Shown: positions 43,278 through 53,138, numbered from the stretch's first letter. The stretch is 64,000 bases of DNA from Hymenobacter sp. J193 (GCF_024700075.1 NZ_JAJONE010000006.1:62001-126000), one strand, 5' to 3'. Made by a program: numbers and translations. The notes: generated from the sequence alone by a model not told the origin.

Positions 43278-45015
43278 CTTGCGGCCGGTGGGGGGCGGGG
43301 TTGTCGTTGATGTACTCCTTCAGCAAAATCAGCCCCGCATCGCGGGCATGCACAAACTGCGCGGTATGCGCGGCGGCTTCTTGCTCGGACTGGTAGGAGC
43401 GGAACGGGCGCGACTCCGGCTCCGCGCCAGGACTAGCCACGGCCGCGCCCAGCACGGCCTGATTGAATCGGCGGTCGTCCGCCTCGCGCTGCTCTTGCGC
43501 TTCCGGGGTGTTCTCGCGGCGCTGCTGCTCCTGCTGGCGCGCCAGTTGGCGCTGCTCCTGCTCCTGGCGGTGCTGCTCGGCAAGGCGCTGCTGCCGCTCC
43601 GCTTCGCGCTGCTGCTCGTCGCGCTGGGCCTGGGCGCGGATTTGCTCGGCATTCAGGCCCTGCCGGGTTAACTCCAGGTCGCGGTTCCAGTCTTTTGCTA
43701 CCGGATAATCTACCCGCAGGAACGTCTCCTGCTGGCGCTCCGGCTCCGGGCGTAGCTGTTCGCGCTGCCGGTATAGCTCGTGGGTCAGCACCTCCAGCTG
43801 CGCGGTGTCGGCTTTGGCCACCGACAACCGCAGTACCGTTTCCCGGTCAGAGCTGCGCTGCACCTCCAGGGCAATGGTGGGGCCGGCTTCCTGGGTGCCG
43901 TTCATCTGGCCTACCCGGTCGCTAAGCTGCTGCACCTGCTGCGCGCCGGCTTCGGCCGAGTCGTGGTGATAGGTCACTTTCAAGCCCGTGTGGTACTTGT
44001 CGCTGGTGGCGTGCCACTCCACCGGCCGCGTTGGCTCTTTGTAGGCTTCCTGCTCGGCCACGGGCACCAGCGGCCGGGCCGGGTGCAGCTCGTTCAGGTA
44101 GTTCATGTTGAACTGCCGCCCCCCGGCGTCGCGGTCGTTGGCCAACACGACCTCCCGGGGCTCCTGCTTGTCAATCACCCGCTGAATCAGGGCTACCTGG
44201 GCCTCGGTCGGCGTGCCGCTGGTAGCAATGTAGATGGTGTTTTTCTGGTCCTGGCCGCTTTTCAGCTGGTGGTGGGACAACGAATCAATGGCCGACTCAC
44301 TGACGATGATGCGCTCTACCTGAGTGCCTTTCCCCTCGGTGGGGTGGGATACCCAAATGCCGTTTTTAGGCAATGGAAGCAGGTTCTTGTAGTGCTCATT
44401 CTTCTGCTCGACGCTGGCCAGCCCCTCGGCGTTGTATAAGGGAAAGGCCGTGTTCTTATGCTCGTTCTGCTGCGCGGTGAAGATGCGGCCCTGAAAGGCC
44501 GGGCTGTCAATAGTCTGGTCCTCGATGCCCCGGCCGTGCAGGTACGTGCGGTCGGTCAGTTCCCGCTTCACGCCCAGCACCTCGGAAATCAGCCGCGTCC
44601 GGCGGTCTTCCTCGGCCTGGCGCTCGTGGTCGGGGTTGCCAACGGACAACGCGTTCAGCCGGGTCACGTCGGCGGCCGGGGCATAGGCACGAGTTGGGGC
44701 AGGCCCGTCATTCAGATACTCGCGTAGCTGCTGGCGGACCTGCCCCAAATTCAGCCCGTGGCCATCACCGCCCCGGGTTTTCGCAAAATCAATGACGCTG
44801 CCCTTGTCCCGGTCGTCGCCGGTATTGAGGTACACCTGATGGTCATCTTTGCGCGTGACGATGAGCACCTCCCCGTCTTTTTCGAGCTGGTGCCAGTCGC
44901 CGCGCTTGCCTTCCTTTTTTATCTGGTAGCCCTGCCGCTCGGCGTAGTCTACGAGGTCAATATCACGCTTGAACCGGTCAAGCTCGTTGGGGTCGTTCTC
45001 ACGGGGTGCATTCAT
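43270..45015 (-). CDS. Toprim-domain primase-like protein (DUF3991/Toprim type)
   Basis: The N-terminal ~110 residues (RFKRDIDLVDYAERQGYQI, KDDHQVYLNTGDDRDKGSVI) resemble the zinc-free primase-like entry domain found in mobile-element primases. A DUF3991-like part and a Toprim domain follow (RIIVSESAIDSLSHHQL and VVLANDRDAGGRQFN, the acidic Toprim residues). The C-terminus is a long Gln/Arg/Glu-rich coiled coil (residues about 455-530). The protein would prime lagging-strand synthesis or modify transferred DNA. It is 581 residues, normal for TraP-like mobile-element primases. Confidence 0.82.
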   Translation of the reverse strand: MNAPRENDPNELDRFKRDIDLVDYAERQGYQIKKEGKRGDWHQLEKDGEVLIVTRKDDHQVYLNTGDDRDKGSVIDFAKTRGGDGHGLNLGQVRQQLREYLNDGPAPTRAYAPAADVTRLNALSVGNPDHERQAEEDRRTRLISEVLGVKRELTDRTYLHGRGIEDQTIDSPAFQGRIFTAQQNEHKNTAFPLYNAEGLASVEQKNEHYKNLLPLPKNGIWVSHPTEGKGTQVERIIVSESAIDSLSHHQLKSGQDQKNTIYIATSGTPTEAQVALIQRVIDKQEPREVVLANDRDAGGRQFNMNYLNELHPARPLVPVAEQEAYKEPTRPVEWHATSDKYHTGLKVTYHHDSAEAGAQQVQQLSDRVGQMNGTQEAGPTIALEVQRSSDRETVLRLSVAKADTAQLEVLTHELYRQREQLRPEPERQQETFLRVDYPVAKDWNRDLELTRQGLNAEQIRAQAQRDEQQREAERQQRLAEQHRQEQEQRQLARQQEQQRRENTPEAQEQREADDRRFNQAVLGAAVASPGAEPESRPFRSYQSEQEAAAHTAQFVHARDAGLILLKEYINDNPAPHRPQGG

Positions 45016-45119
45016 CGCGGGTAGCTTACTGGTGGTCTTAAATGACCAGTAGCTCCGGGCGGGGAAAGAAAAGCGGTGAGAAGTACCGCTCGGCTACCAG
45101 GAAGGCTATCCGGTCGTGG

Positions 45120-45530
45120 TTACGGGGTAGGGGATTCCGCGCCGCCTGTGGGGGCTTCGGATTCGGGAAGGGGAGGGTTGCCACTGTCAAAGCATTTGAG
45201 CTGCTGCTGAAAAGTGGTCAGGGCTTCTACCGTGGGAAACAGGAAGCGGGGACTCTGGCTGTTGGGGGGGATGCGGATTACCTCTGTATCGACGGCCAGG
45301 CTGCGGAGCAGGCGCTGCAGTAAGCGCGGCTCTTCGCGTTTGAGGGAGTTGTTTTTCAGGCCCACGATGCTGGTGTAGGGAAGCTCGTGCTGTTCGCAGA
45401 ACGACTTCAACTCCCCTTTGGCCAGCATCAACAGGCGAAATTGGGCGTAGCGGATGGCGTCGGCATAGGGGACGGAAAGCTTTAGGTCGGGGAAGCCCAG
45501 CGGGGCCGAAATGTGTGGAGATGGTACCAT
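45120..45530 (-). CDS. Small regulator-like protein (136 aa)
   Basis: The central part (YAQFRLLMLAKGELKSFCEQH, SIVGLKNNSLKREEPRLLQRLL) looks like a phage-repressor-type helix-turn-helix; the C-terminus is Pro/Glu-rich. The start at 45530 was chosen as the first Met behind an AT-rich leader; the frame extends further upstream without support. It is divergent from the conjugation operon and may control it. Confidence 0.55.
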   Translation of the reverse strand: MVPSPHISAPLGFPDLKLSVPYADAIRYAQFRLLMLAKGELKSFCEQHELPYTSIVGLKNNSLKREEPRLLQRLLRSLAVDTEVIRIPPNSQSPRFLFPTVEALTTFQQQLKCFDSGNPPLPESEAPTGGAESPTP

Positions 45531-45798
45531 GTAAACAGTTGGTGTTATAGTGCAAAAGGTGTGAGTGGACAGATGCTTACGCAAAGAATCCACAAAGACA
45601 CAAATTGCAGCTAAACGCTGCAAACAGGTAACTCAAAAAGCCAAAATAGTACGATTAGCCGTCGGTCAGCTTAATAGGTGCGGAGGCTGCGGAAACGGAC
45701 TACTGCGGCTAACGCAGAAACTCTTAAGAAGTTTAAAAGAATTACTTTAGAAATCTTTCAGAACTTTATCAGAACACAGGGCGTAAAGCATCGCCAGT
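45531..45798. promoter_or_regulatory. AT-rich divergent region with a perfect dyad (control region or oriT candidate)
   Basis: A 268-base stretch with lower GC than its surroundings separates the regulator-like gene from the conjugation operon. It holds the perfect dyad TTGCAGC (45605-45611) TAAAC GCTGCAA (45617-45623). Repressor operator or transfer origin are both possible. Confidence 0.45.
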
Positions 45799-46572
45799 AT
45801 GCAAGCTGCCCTGTTCTTCCTGCTGGTACTTCTGCCCCTCGCGGCCCTATTGGGGTTGGTGTGGTGGCGCTTCACCGGCAGCGGGAAGGGCAAGCCGGTG
45901 GCGCTGGTCGCCACCAGCAACCACCGGTCGGTGCGCTCCTTTCACTATGGGCCAAAGCCAACGCCCGCGCCGGCCGAAGCCGCGCCGCCCTTGTCGGCCG
46001 ACAACCCCATCTCGCGCTTGATGCCCGAAGAGGATTTTCGGGCCAAGGAGGAGCAGGAGCTGCAGGCGGAAGCGGACCGCATGGAAGCCGACCAAATCAC
46101 GGCGCGGGAGCTGGCGGCTACGGAATCTGCGGTGGATGCTGCAGCTGAGAATGAGGCCGCTATACCAGCAGAAGTGCCGGCCACTGAGGAGACAGAGGCC
46201 ACGCCGGCCGATGCTGCGCCACCGGTAGTCTCTTCGGTTCACGCGCTAGGTACGGCGGCAGTGTCGGTTTTTGATAGGCTGGGTATAGACGAGCCGGAAA
46301 GCCCGACCACTGCGGGCATGGAAGCAGCGGCAGTTCCAGCTACTGAAACGGCCACTGCGGCTGACACTGCACATTCAGCCCCGGTAGCTGCGGCAGATGA
46401 TGCCGTGCCGGAATCCCTCTATGACAACCCGATTACGACGGCCGCCCCGACCAAGAACGACCAAGCCAATCAACTGAAGCAGGTAGAGCTACGCCAGCGC
46501 AAGCGGGCAGCCCTCGCGGCCAAGAATGCCAGCCAGAAAGCGGCGCTGACAGGGCTGTATCCCGGAAAGTAA
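45799..46572 (+). CDS. Membrane-anchored Ala/Glu-rich protein at the head of the conjugation operon
   Basis: The 257-residue product has one N-terminal membrane helix (FFLLVLLPLAALLGLVWW), then a long low-complexity acidic Ala/Glu/Thr/Pro-rich region and a basic C-terminus (RQRKRAALAAKNASQKAALT). No family recognised. Its position before traE and the anchor suggest an accessory role in the transfer apparatus. Confidence 0.6.
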   Translation: MQAALFFLLVLLPLAALLGLVWWRFTGSGKGKPVALVATSNHRSVRSFHYGPKPTPAPAEAAPPLSADNPISRLMPEEDFRAKEEQELQAEADRMEADQITARELAATESAVDAAAENEAAIPAEVPATEETEATPADAAPPVVSSVHALGTAAVSVFDRLGIDEPESPTTAGMEAAAVPATETATAADTAHSAPVAAADDAVPESLYDNPITTAAPTKNDQANQLKQVELRQRKRAALAAKNASQKAALTGLYPGK

Positions 46573-46887
46573 GCCGGCCCCGGCGGCCGGCACCCGACCT
46601 ACTTATGAGCACGCTACCCCATCCTCATTTCTACCCTCCCGCTATGCTACCTCACTCATCCCCGCTACCCGCCGCCCCAGTCTTCCCACTTCTTCCAGTG
46701 CCCGCCCCAGCCGCCCCCAGCTGCTTTTAAGACCGGGCCAGACCTGTCTGGCCGGGGCACTGCCGCGTGCCAGCCCTGCGCCAGCCAGCCAGCCAGCCAG
46801 CCAGCTGCTGCGCTGCGCCCAATCCGTTTTCCACCGCTTCCGGGGAGATAAGCGCCCCCACACTCCATTTCCAACACCCTTTCCCCC
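46573..46887 (+). other. Leader of the tra operon with (CCAG)6 tract
   Basis: These 315 bases before traE contain no convincing gene. They include the tetranucleotide tract CCAG x6 at 46781-46804. The very 3' part is the traE ribosome-binding region. Confidence 0.5.
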
Positions 46888-47268
46888 ATGTTCACCAACC
46901 CCCTTTCCCTGGCCAAGAAATTGGCTGTTGCCGGACACGCCTACCAACCATCCAAAGCAGAGAAACGCGCCTACGCCATGCTGACGGCCCTGGCGTTGTC
47001 CAACCGGGCGGCTTTTGCCCAAAGCGGTAGCGCCCAAGGTGCCCTCGAAGGGGTACAGGAAACTGTCGTGGGCATCGTGCAGGTCATCTTCGCCATTATC
47101 CTGATTATCGGCCTGATTCGCGTGGTAATGAAGTTCGTGCAGGGTGCCCCGGATGCGCTCGGCTCCCTGGGCTGGCTCGTCGGCGGGGTCATCCTGTGGT
47201 TCGGCTTCCAGCTGTTCAAGGACGACTTGGTAGGGGCCGTAGGCGGCGGCGAAGGGGGCGTACGCTAA
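46888..47268 (+). CDS. traE: Conjugation protein TraE (DUF4134)
   Basis: This 126-residue protein has a signal-like N-terminus and two membrane helices (IVQVIFAIILIIGLIRVVM; GWLVGGVILWFGFQLF) separated by a short PDALGSL turn. That is the DUF4134 layout of CTnDOT TraE, a pilin-like VirB2 counterpart. It is the first core gene of the operon, followed by traF after 19 bases. Confidence 0.85.
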   Translation: MFTNPLSLAKKLAVAGHAYQPSKAEKRAYAMLTALALSNRAAFAQSGSAQGALEGVQETVVGIVQVIFAIILIIGLIRVVMKFVQGAPDALGSLGWLVGGVILWFGFQLFKDDLVGAVGGGEGGVR

Positions 47269-47287
47269 GCCCTGAGTTTCCGCTCTC

Positions 47288-47614
47288 ATGCGCTCCTACA
47301 AGTCTATTGAGCGACCAGCCCAGGTCCTGGGCATGAATATTCAGGACCTGGGCATCATGGTTGGCCTGTTCATCGGTTCCGTGCTGCTGCTCGGATTTCT
47401 GGGGATGGCAGTCAAAATTCCCCGCATTATCTACCTGCTCGTCATCGTCGTGGAACTGGGCCTCATCATGGGCCTGCGCTACCTGAGCCGCAAGCAAGCG
47501 CCCGGCTTCCTGATGGGGTGGCTCTCCTTCACCTTCATTCAGCCCCGCCGCCTGGCCGTGGGGCCTTTACCAACTCCCGCTCATGACAAAAAAGCCAAAA
47601 ACCACCGCGTTTAG
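47288..47614 (+). CDS. traF: Conjugation protein TraF (DUF4133)
   Basis: The 108-residue protein starts YKSIERPAQVLGMNIQDLGI and has two membrane helices, the DUF4133/TraF pattern (VirB3-like). It overlaps the start of traG by 32 bases, so translation is coupled. Confidence 0.85.
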   Translation: MRSYKSIERPAQVLGMNIQDLGIMVGLFIGSVLLLGFLGMAVKIPRIIYLLVIVVELGLIMGLRYLSRKQAPGFLMGWLSFTFIQPRRLAVGPLPTPAHDKKAKNHRV

Positions 47615-50258
47615 CGCGGTGATGCCGGTGCATAGCTTCGAGGGCGACAAGGTCGTGTTCAAGGATGGGCGCGTCGGCGTGGGCTTCCTGGTCGAGCCGG
47701 CCGAAATGGAAAGCTGGACCATTGAAGACTACGAGGCCTTCCAGGCCGCCCTCGTCGGGGTGCTGCGGGCGCTGCCGGTGGGCAGCATCGTGCAGAAAAC
47801 CGACATCTACTACGACCGGCCTTATCGGGAAGACAAAACCCAGCAGACCTACTTTGAGAACAAGATGAACAAGCACTTCTATGAACGGCTGGTGCTGTTC
47901 CAGAAGTCCTACTTGTTCATCTCGTTTGCGCCGGCGGCGGTAAAGTCGCCCAAAACCAACGCGGTGAATGCCCTGGTGGCCCGCGCCGGCGAGGCCGTGC
48001 TCAAGAATCCGTTTGCGCAGCTGGTGCAAACCCTGGAGGTGGCCGAAAGCGGCGCGGTCGAATTCATTCAGGGCATCAAGAACCTGGGCGGCGTCACCTT
48101 CGAGCGGCTCAGCAGCCAGGAAATCCACCAGCTGTACCTGCAGTACTTCAATCTCAATTTCGACGGCCAGCCCACCCGGCAGGAGCGCGAGATGGGCAAC
48201 GATATGGGCACGTTCAGCGTGGGGGAGCAGAAGGTTAATGTCCTGTCGATGGTGGGGCAGGGCTCGGACGCTTACCCGGCCGTGAAAAACAGCTACGGCG
48301 TTACCGCGCCCATGCTCTACCCGCTCACGCATATTCTCCAGTGCCCGCACGTCCTCACGCAGGCCCTGATGATTCAGGATACCCGCGCTGAGCTAAGCAG
48401 TCTGGATACCGACCGCAAGCTGAATGCCTCGCTCTCCTTCCTGGCCACCCAGGATAACCACCTGCGGGCGGCCGAAGTCGAGGAGTTTACCGCCGAGGTG
48501 CGGGCCGAAAACAAGCAGATTGTGGGCCTGCACCTCTCGGTTATGCTGTGGGATACCAACGATACCAGCCGGCGGGAAAACGTCGAGCGGGCCACGGCCG
48601 CTTTCCGCTACATGTTCGGCACGGAAAGCGTCGTGGAAAGCTACCTGGCCCTGCCGGTGTTCTTCGGCCTGCTGCCGGGCAACGCCAACCAGGTACCCGA
48701 CCGCTGGCTGACCACCACCGCTGACCGGGGGGCCTGCTACATGCACTGGACCGCGACCTACAAGACGGACCCGGTAGGGGAATACCTCACTGACCGGTTC
48801 CGCAATCTGGTGCAGGTGAACCTGTTCAACACGGCGCTGGACAATCAGAATGCCATGGTTATCGGGCCTTCCGGCTCGGGCAAGTCCTACACTTTCGGCA
48901 ACCTGATTGTGCAGCGCTACGAGAAAGGAGCGCGGCAGATTATCATGGACGTGGGCGGCACCTACCGCAACGTGCTGCAGTCCCTGAACGGGGAGGATTT
49001 CGACAACACCTACTTCGAGTACGACCCGCAGCGGCCCATCGAGTTCAACCCCTTCATCGTGCCCCGAGACAAAGCCAACGGGAACAAGTGGCTCTACAAC
49101 GATGAGAAAACCAACTTCCACCTGGCCCTGATTGCTGCCCTCTGGAAAGGGGGCAAGGATACGGGCCTGGATAAGTCGGAGCGCACCATCCTCAGCCGGT
49201 TTCTGATTGAATACTACGTGTATCTCAACGAGCACGACAAGCTGGGGCAGAAGGATGAGGAGTTTCCCGGCATGGAAAGCTTCTACCGCTTCGTGGAGCG
49301 CTACGACGCCGATATGCAAAAGCCGGTGTCGGTACCCGGCGAAGGGCAGGAAGCAGACCCGTTGGACGGCGCGCGCCGGCAGTATCAGAAAAACATGAAG
49401 TACATCGACATGCACCAGTTCTTCCTGGTGCTGGGTCAGTACATCAGCGGCGGGCGCTACGAGCGGGTGCTCAACGCCAAGCGCGACGTGGATTTGAGCG
49501 AGTACCGGCTTATCTGCTTCGACCTGGCCAAAGTGCAGGCCGACCCCGACCTGTACCCGGTGGTGGCCATGCTCATCACCGAGCTGAGCCTGGACCTGTT
49601 CCGCAAGTTCCCGGATGACGTGAAGTACATCGCCCTGGACGAAGCCTGGACGATGCTTAGCGGGGTGCTCTCGGAATTCATCGAATCCATGTACCGCACG
49701 ATTCGGAAGACCAACGGCTCGGTGACCATCATCACCCAGGGCATCACCGAGATTACCAGCAGCAAGATTGGCCCGGCCATCATCAACAACTCGGCTACCA
49801 AAATTATCCTGCGCCACATCAACCCGGACTCGCTGGCCCAGCTGCAGGCCCCGCTCGGCCTGACGGGCCACGAGATGGACTTAATTAAGTCGGTGCGCTC
49901 TACCGATGCTCTGCGCGAGTTCTTCATCAAGCAGGGAGCAAAAGGGAAGGTATTTGCCCTGGAGGCCTCGCCCCAGCTCGATGCCATCCTGACTTCCAAG
50001 CCGGTGGAGCGCAACCACCTCAATAAGCTGGTGAAGTTCTACCAGCAGACCAACCGCCGCCCCAAAGTGGACAAGGCTGGCCAGCTCGTGGTCGGCACCG
50101 ATGGGGAGATACAGTACGAGGACGTGAAAGTGCAGCGCCTCGACTACGCCGTGGACCAGTTTGTCGAAGATAAGCAGAGCCGCAAGCTCGGGGGAAATGA
50201 TGAGCAACTTTCTAATGGTGGCCTACGGCATCGACCCGGGGTTTCTGCGCGCCTGTGA
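47583..50258 (+). CDS. traG: Conjugation ATPase TraG (VirB4-type)
   Basis: The VirB4-type ATPase powers pilus and channel assembly. The 891-residue protein has an N-terminal VirB4 domain and a C-terminal AAA-type ATPase with Walker A GPSGSGKS (428-435) and Walker B YIALDEAW (682-689), followed by FIESMYRTIRKTNGSVTI and the TQGITEI segment. The domain order and length match Bacteroidota TraG. It overlaps traF at the start and traJ at the end. Confidence 0.93.
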   Translation: MTKKPKTTAFSAVMPVHSFEGDKVVFKDGRVGVGFLVEPAEMESWTIEDYEAFQAALVGVLRALPVGSIVQKTDIYYDRPYREDKTQQTYFENKMNKHFYERLVLFQKSYLFISFAPAAVKSPKTNAVNALVARAGEAVLKNPFAQLVQTLEVAESGAVEFIQGIKNLGGVTFERLSSQEIHQLYLQYFNLNFDGQPTRQEREMGNDMGTFSVGEQKVNVLSMVGQGSDAYPAVKNSYGVTAPMLYPLTHILQCPHVLTQALMIQDTRAELSSLDTDRKLNASLSFLATQDNHLRAAEVEEFTAEVRAENKQIVGLHLSVMLWDTNDTSRRENVERATAAFRYMFGTESVVESYLALPVFFGLLPGNANQVPDRWLTTTADRGACYMHWTATYKTDPVGEYLTDRFRNLVQVNLFNTALDNQNAMVIGPSGSGKSYTFGNLIVQRYEKGARQIIMDVGGTYRNVLQSLNGEDFDNTYFEYDPQRPIEFNPFIVPRDKANGNKWLYNDEKTNFHLALIAALWKGGKDTGLDKSERTILSRFLIEYYVYLNEHDKLGQKDEEFPGMESFYRFVERYDADMQKPVSVPGEGQEADPLDGARRQYQKNMKYIDMHQFFLVLGQYISGGRYERVLNAKRDVDLSEYRLICFDLAKVQADPDLYPVVAMLITELSLDLFRKFPDDVKYIALDEAWTMLSGVLSEFIESMYRTIRKTNGSVTIITQGITEITSSKIGPAIINNSATKIILRHINPDSLAQLQAPLGLTGHEMDLIKSVRSTDALREFFIKQGAKGKVFALEASPQLDAILTSKPVERNHLNKLVKFYQQTNRRPKVDKAGQLVVGTDGEIQYEDVKVQRLDYAVDQFVEDKQSRKLGGNDEQLSNGGLRHRPGVSARL

Positions 50259-51339
50259 CCAGACCTTAGCCATTGTGCTCACGGCCTGTCGGTTTCTGAC
50301 GCCCTCGCTAATGGGCATCGCCCTGCTCTACACCATCGGGCGTGGCTTTATCAGCGGTAGCGGCCTGGCAATGGACTGGGGGCCGATTATCAAGGCTACC
50401 TGGATATTCTTCCTGCTCTTTTTCTACCAGAGCCTGATTGATACCCTGGGTACCGGCATAGCGGCCTTTACGGCCCTGTTTTCTACCGACCAATCCGCGG
50501 CCGAAGCCCTCAGCGCCCTGACCACGCCGCCGGCGGTGGCGGCAGCGGCCAGTAATGACAATATCGGGATGGGCGACATTGTATCGGGGGCGGCCGCCAT
50601 GATTAGCAGCATCTCCGATACGCTCAGCTCCTTCACCTTCTCGGGCATTATGACGCGGCTTTTCACGGCCACCACCGTGCTTATCGTCCGGGAAATAATG
50701 ACGTTCCTGCAACAGTTCATTCTGGGCTTCCTCTACGTTTCCGGGCCTATCGCCATGACGCTCTCCGTCATTCCGGCCTTCGGTCAGTTGGCCATGAAGT
50801 GGCTGCAGAACTTCATCGCCGTCCAGATGTGGGGGCTCACGTTCGTGCTGCTGGATACCATGTACGGCTTTTTTGCCGATACCCAGCGGGTCGCGGGTGG
50901 CATCCTGGCCAGCGGCGGGCCGGCCCAATCGGTGGATGACACCAAGTTCATGCTCATGTCAGTGGCCTTCGTGATGCTCTACATCATCGTGCCCTACCTC
51001 ACGTCCATGTTCATCGGCTCCTCGGCCGTGCAGGGCTTTGCCGGCCAGATGGCCGGTATGGCAATGGGCGCGGCGACGACCGTGGCCGGGGTTGCGGCTC
51101 CCGGCGGGGGCGGTCTGGCCTCGGCCGTGGGCCGGGCAATGGGCAACGCTGGCGGCGGTAGTAGCAGTGGCGGCAGCGGTGGCGGCAGCGCAGGCAGCTC
51201 CAGTGGCGGCGGAAGTAGCAGCAGCGGAGGTGGCGGCGAAGCAAGTAGTTCCGCCTCCTCGGGCTTGCCCTCCATTACCATGTCGGACGCGCTGAACCCT
51301 TCCTACCGGCAGCGGGCCTCGGGCCTCTGGACTACCTAA
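50197..51339 (+). CDS. traJ: Conjugation inner-membrane protein TraJ (VirB6-like) with Gly/Ser tail
   Basis: The protein has several membrane helices (ACRFLTPSLMGIALLYTIGRG; ATWIFFLLFFYQSLIDTL; EIMTFLQQFILGFLYVSGPI; FVMLYIIVPYLTSMFIG) and fits the TraJ/VirB6 family. The start at 50197 (or 50200) overlaps the end of traG. The last ~60 residues are an unusual Gly/Ser-rich stretch (GGGSSSGGSGGGSAG...), likely a disordered linker. Confidence 0.82.
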   Translation: MMSNFLMVAYGIDPGFLRACDQTLAIVLTACRFLTPSLMGIALLYTIGRGFISGSGLAMDWGPIIKATWIFFLLFFYQSLIDTLGTGIAAFTALFSTDQSAAEALSALTTPPAVAAAASNDNIGMGDIVSGAAAMISSISDTLSSFTFSGIMTRLFTATTVLIVREIMTFLQQFILGFLYVSGPIAMTLSVIPAFGQLAMKWLQNFIAVQMWGLTFVLLDTMYGFFADTQRVAGGILASGGPAQSVDDTKFMLMSVAFVMLYIIVPYLTSMFIGSSAVQGFAGQMAGMAMGAATTVAGVAAPGGGGLASAVGRAMGNAGGGSSSGGSGGGSAGSSSGGGSSSSGGGGEASSSASSGLPSITMSDALNPSYRQRASGLWTT

Positions 51340-51453
51340 ATCCCCTCTTCTGAAAGGGTCTTTTCTGCTGCTCACTCAAGGGGGCGGTAGGGCAGAAAAT
51401 GCCCAAACGACCTGATTTCAACCTTCCCGCCTGACTTTCTAACCAGTTATACG

Positions 51454-52203
51454 ATGGATTCCGCCAAAGATTTGAGTACCTCCTTCTCCACCATGCGCAA
51501 CCTGGCGCTGGGGAGCGTTATAGCCCTGCTGCTGGTCGCCCTGGCCTCGGGCTTCCTGGTGTACCGGGCCTACGAGAACAGCGGTAAGCGCGTGTACGTC
51601 GTCTCGCAAACCGGCTCGGTGGCGGCCCTTTCGGCCGGCACGGATGCCCACACCGCCTACGAGGCCCGCAACCTGGTGCGCCAGTTCATGCAAACCATGT
51701 TCGGCCACGACCAATACACTTACAAGGCCAACCTGGACGCAGCCCTGCCGCTGATTGAGGGCCGCGGGGGCCGCCGGATTTACGAGGGCTTCACGCGGGG
51801 CCAAGTGCTGCAGAACTACGAGCGGTACGCCGCCCGCAACGTCGTGACGGTGGATAGTGTGCTCGTGGACATGAGCAAGCGCCCCTGGGCCGGTCAGGTC
51901 TACATCAAGCAGCGCATTTTCATCGGGGGCCAGCAGAAAGAGCCGCTGCCGCTGGCAGCCAAGTTCAACCTGGAAGAAACTAACCGCTCGGATGCCAACC
52001 CCTACGGGCTGCTGATTACCAACTTCGACTACATCCCCTACACGCCCACGCTGACGCGGGAAGAAACTGAGTTGCTGCAGTCGCAGGAAGCCGACCGGCA
52101 ACGTCGCCTACAGGAAGCGCAAAGTGGCTTGGCCCCGGCCCCCGATGAGGCCCCGGCTCCGGCTGCTGCCACTCGCGCGCCGGCTGGCCCGGCTCCTCGC
52201 TAA
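51454..52203 (+). CDS. traK: Conjugation protein TraK (VirB8-like)
   Basis: The 249-residue protein has an N-terminal membrane helix (LALGSVIALLLVALASGFLVY) and a periplasmic NTF2-like domain (NLVRQFMQTMFGHDQYTYKAN, GQVYIKQRIFIGG), the VirB8 arrangement. The C-terminus is Pro/Ala-rich. It follows traJ in the usual order. Confidence 0.85.
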   Translation: MDSAKDLSTSFSTMRNLALGSVIALLLVALASGFLVYRAYENSGKRVYVVSQTGSVAALSAGTDAHTAYEARNLVRQFMQTMFGHDQYTYKANLDAALPLIEGRGGRRIYEGFTRGQVLQNYERYAARNVVTVDSVLVDMSKRPWAGQVYIKQRIFIGGQQKEPLPLAAKFNLEETNRSDANPYGLLITNFDYIPYTPTLTREETELLQSQEADRQRRLQEAQSGLAPAPDEAPAPAAATRAPAGPAPR

Positions 52204-52215
52204 CCCCTAAACCTG

Positions 52216-53118
52216 ATGTCAATCATGCCTAATTATATCCTGCCGGCCCTGCTGGGCCTACTTTTTTCCGCTGCCGGGGCCTCAGCCCAAACTGCCCGCC
52301 CGCAGCGCCCGCCTTCCTCGGTGGTAGTAGCCAATGAAACCCTGCTGGACGTGGCCGTTTCGGACAGCTCCACTACCTACCTCGTGTTCGGTGGCCCGGT
52401 GTCGCTCGTCGATGTGGGCATGGCCAATAACTACCTGGTCAAAATCGAAGCAAATGCCGTGTTCGTGCGCGCCAAACGCAAGAATGCGCCCCCTACGCCC
52501 ATGCTCATTCGCTACGGCTCGAAGTATTGGATGGGGCGTCTCGTGTTTGTCAACCGGCCGGTTCTGCAACTCTATGACTTTCAGAAGGACGGGGCCCTGG
52601 GCATGAGCGGCACCGGCACGGCGGCCGGCTCGGCTCCGGAAAACGAGTTGGCGCTGGATAAGGAAGAGGAGAAGAAAAGCAGGGTCGAGGGCAAGCTCAG
52701 CCAGCTGCGCAAAGCCAAGGAAGAGCATCAGGCGGTAGCCGTGGTGGATAATGACCTGGTACTGTCGCTGGCCAACGTGCGCAACGACAAGGATTTCACC
52801 TACCTGCGCTTCAAGGTCATTAATAAGACCAACATCGACTACAACGTCGATTTCACCGACTTCCAGTTGGTGGAAAACGCCCAGAGGAAGTTTCTGGCCC
52901 GCAAAAAGAACGAAGCGCGCCGGCCGCTGGCTCCTTCGGGCGGGCTGGCCAACCAGATTATCACCGGCCGCACCACCGGCTACCTGACCTACGCCATTCC
53001 CCTGTACGCGGCCACGGAACGCGGCTACCTGGAAGTAACCCTGCGCGAACTCAACGGGGCGCGGGTGCTGGTGCTGCCGGTACCCTCGCGGGTGATTAAC
53101 CGCGCCTCCACCATTTAA
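52216..53118 (+). CDS. traN: Conjugation protein TraN (DUF4138, VirB9-like)
   Basis: The 300-residue protein has a signal peptide (GASAQT), an N-terminal beta domain (VSDSSTTYLVFGGPVSLVDV), an acidic linker and a C-terminal beta domain (DKDFTYLRFKVINKTNIDYN), the DUF4138/TraN pattern. It would be the outer-membrane-side core component. Here it precedes traM, whereas in CTnDOT it follows it. Confidence 0.85.
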   Translation: MSIMPNYILPALLGLLFSAAGASAQTARPQRPPSSVVVANETLLDVAVSDSSTTYLVFGGPVSLVDVGMANNYLVKIEANAVFVRAKRKNAPPTPMLIRYGSKYWMGRLVFVNRPVLQLYDFQKDGALGMSGTGTAAGSAPENELALDKEEEKKSRVEGKLSQLRKAKEEHQAVAVVDNDLVLSLANVRNDKDFTYLRFKVINKTNIDYNVDFTDFQLVENAQRKFLARKKNEARRPLAPSGGLANQIITGRTTGYLTYAIPLYAATERGYLEVTLRELNGARVLVLPVPSRVINRASTI

Positions 53119-53138
53119 GGCCGCCGGCCCCTATCCCT

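Noticed and set aside
43279..43671. Long opposite-strand frames over the Toprim, transposase and tra genes
   Set aside because: High GC creates long antisense frames. Codon pattern and motifs support only the annotated strand.
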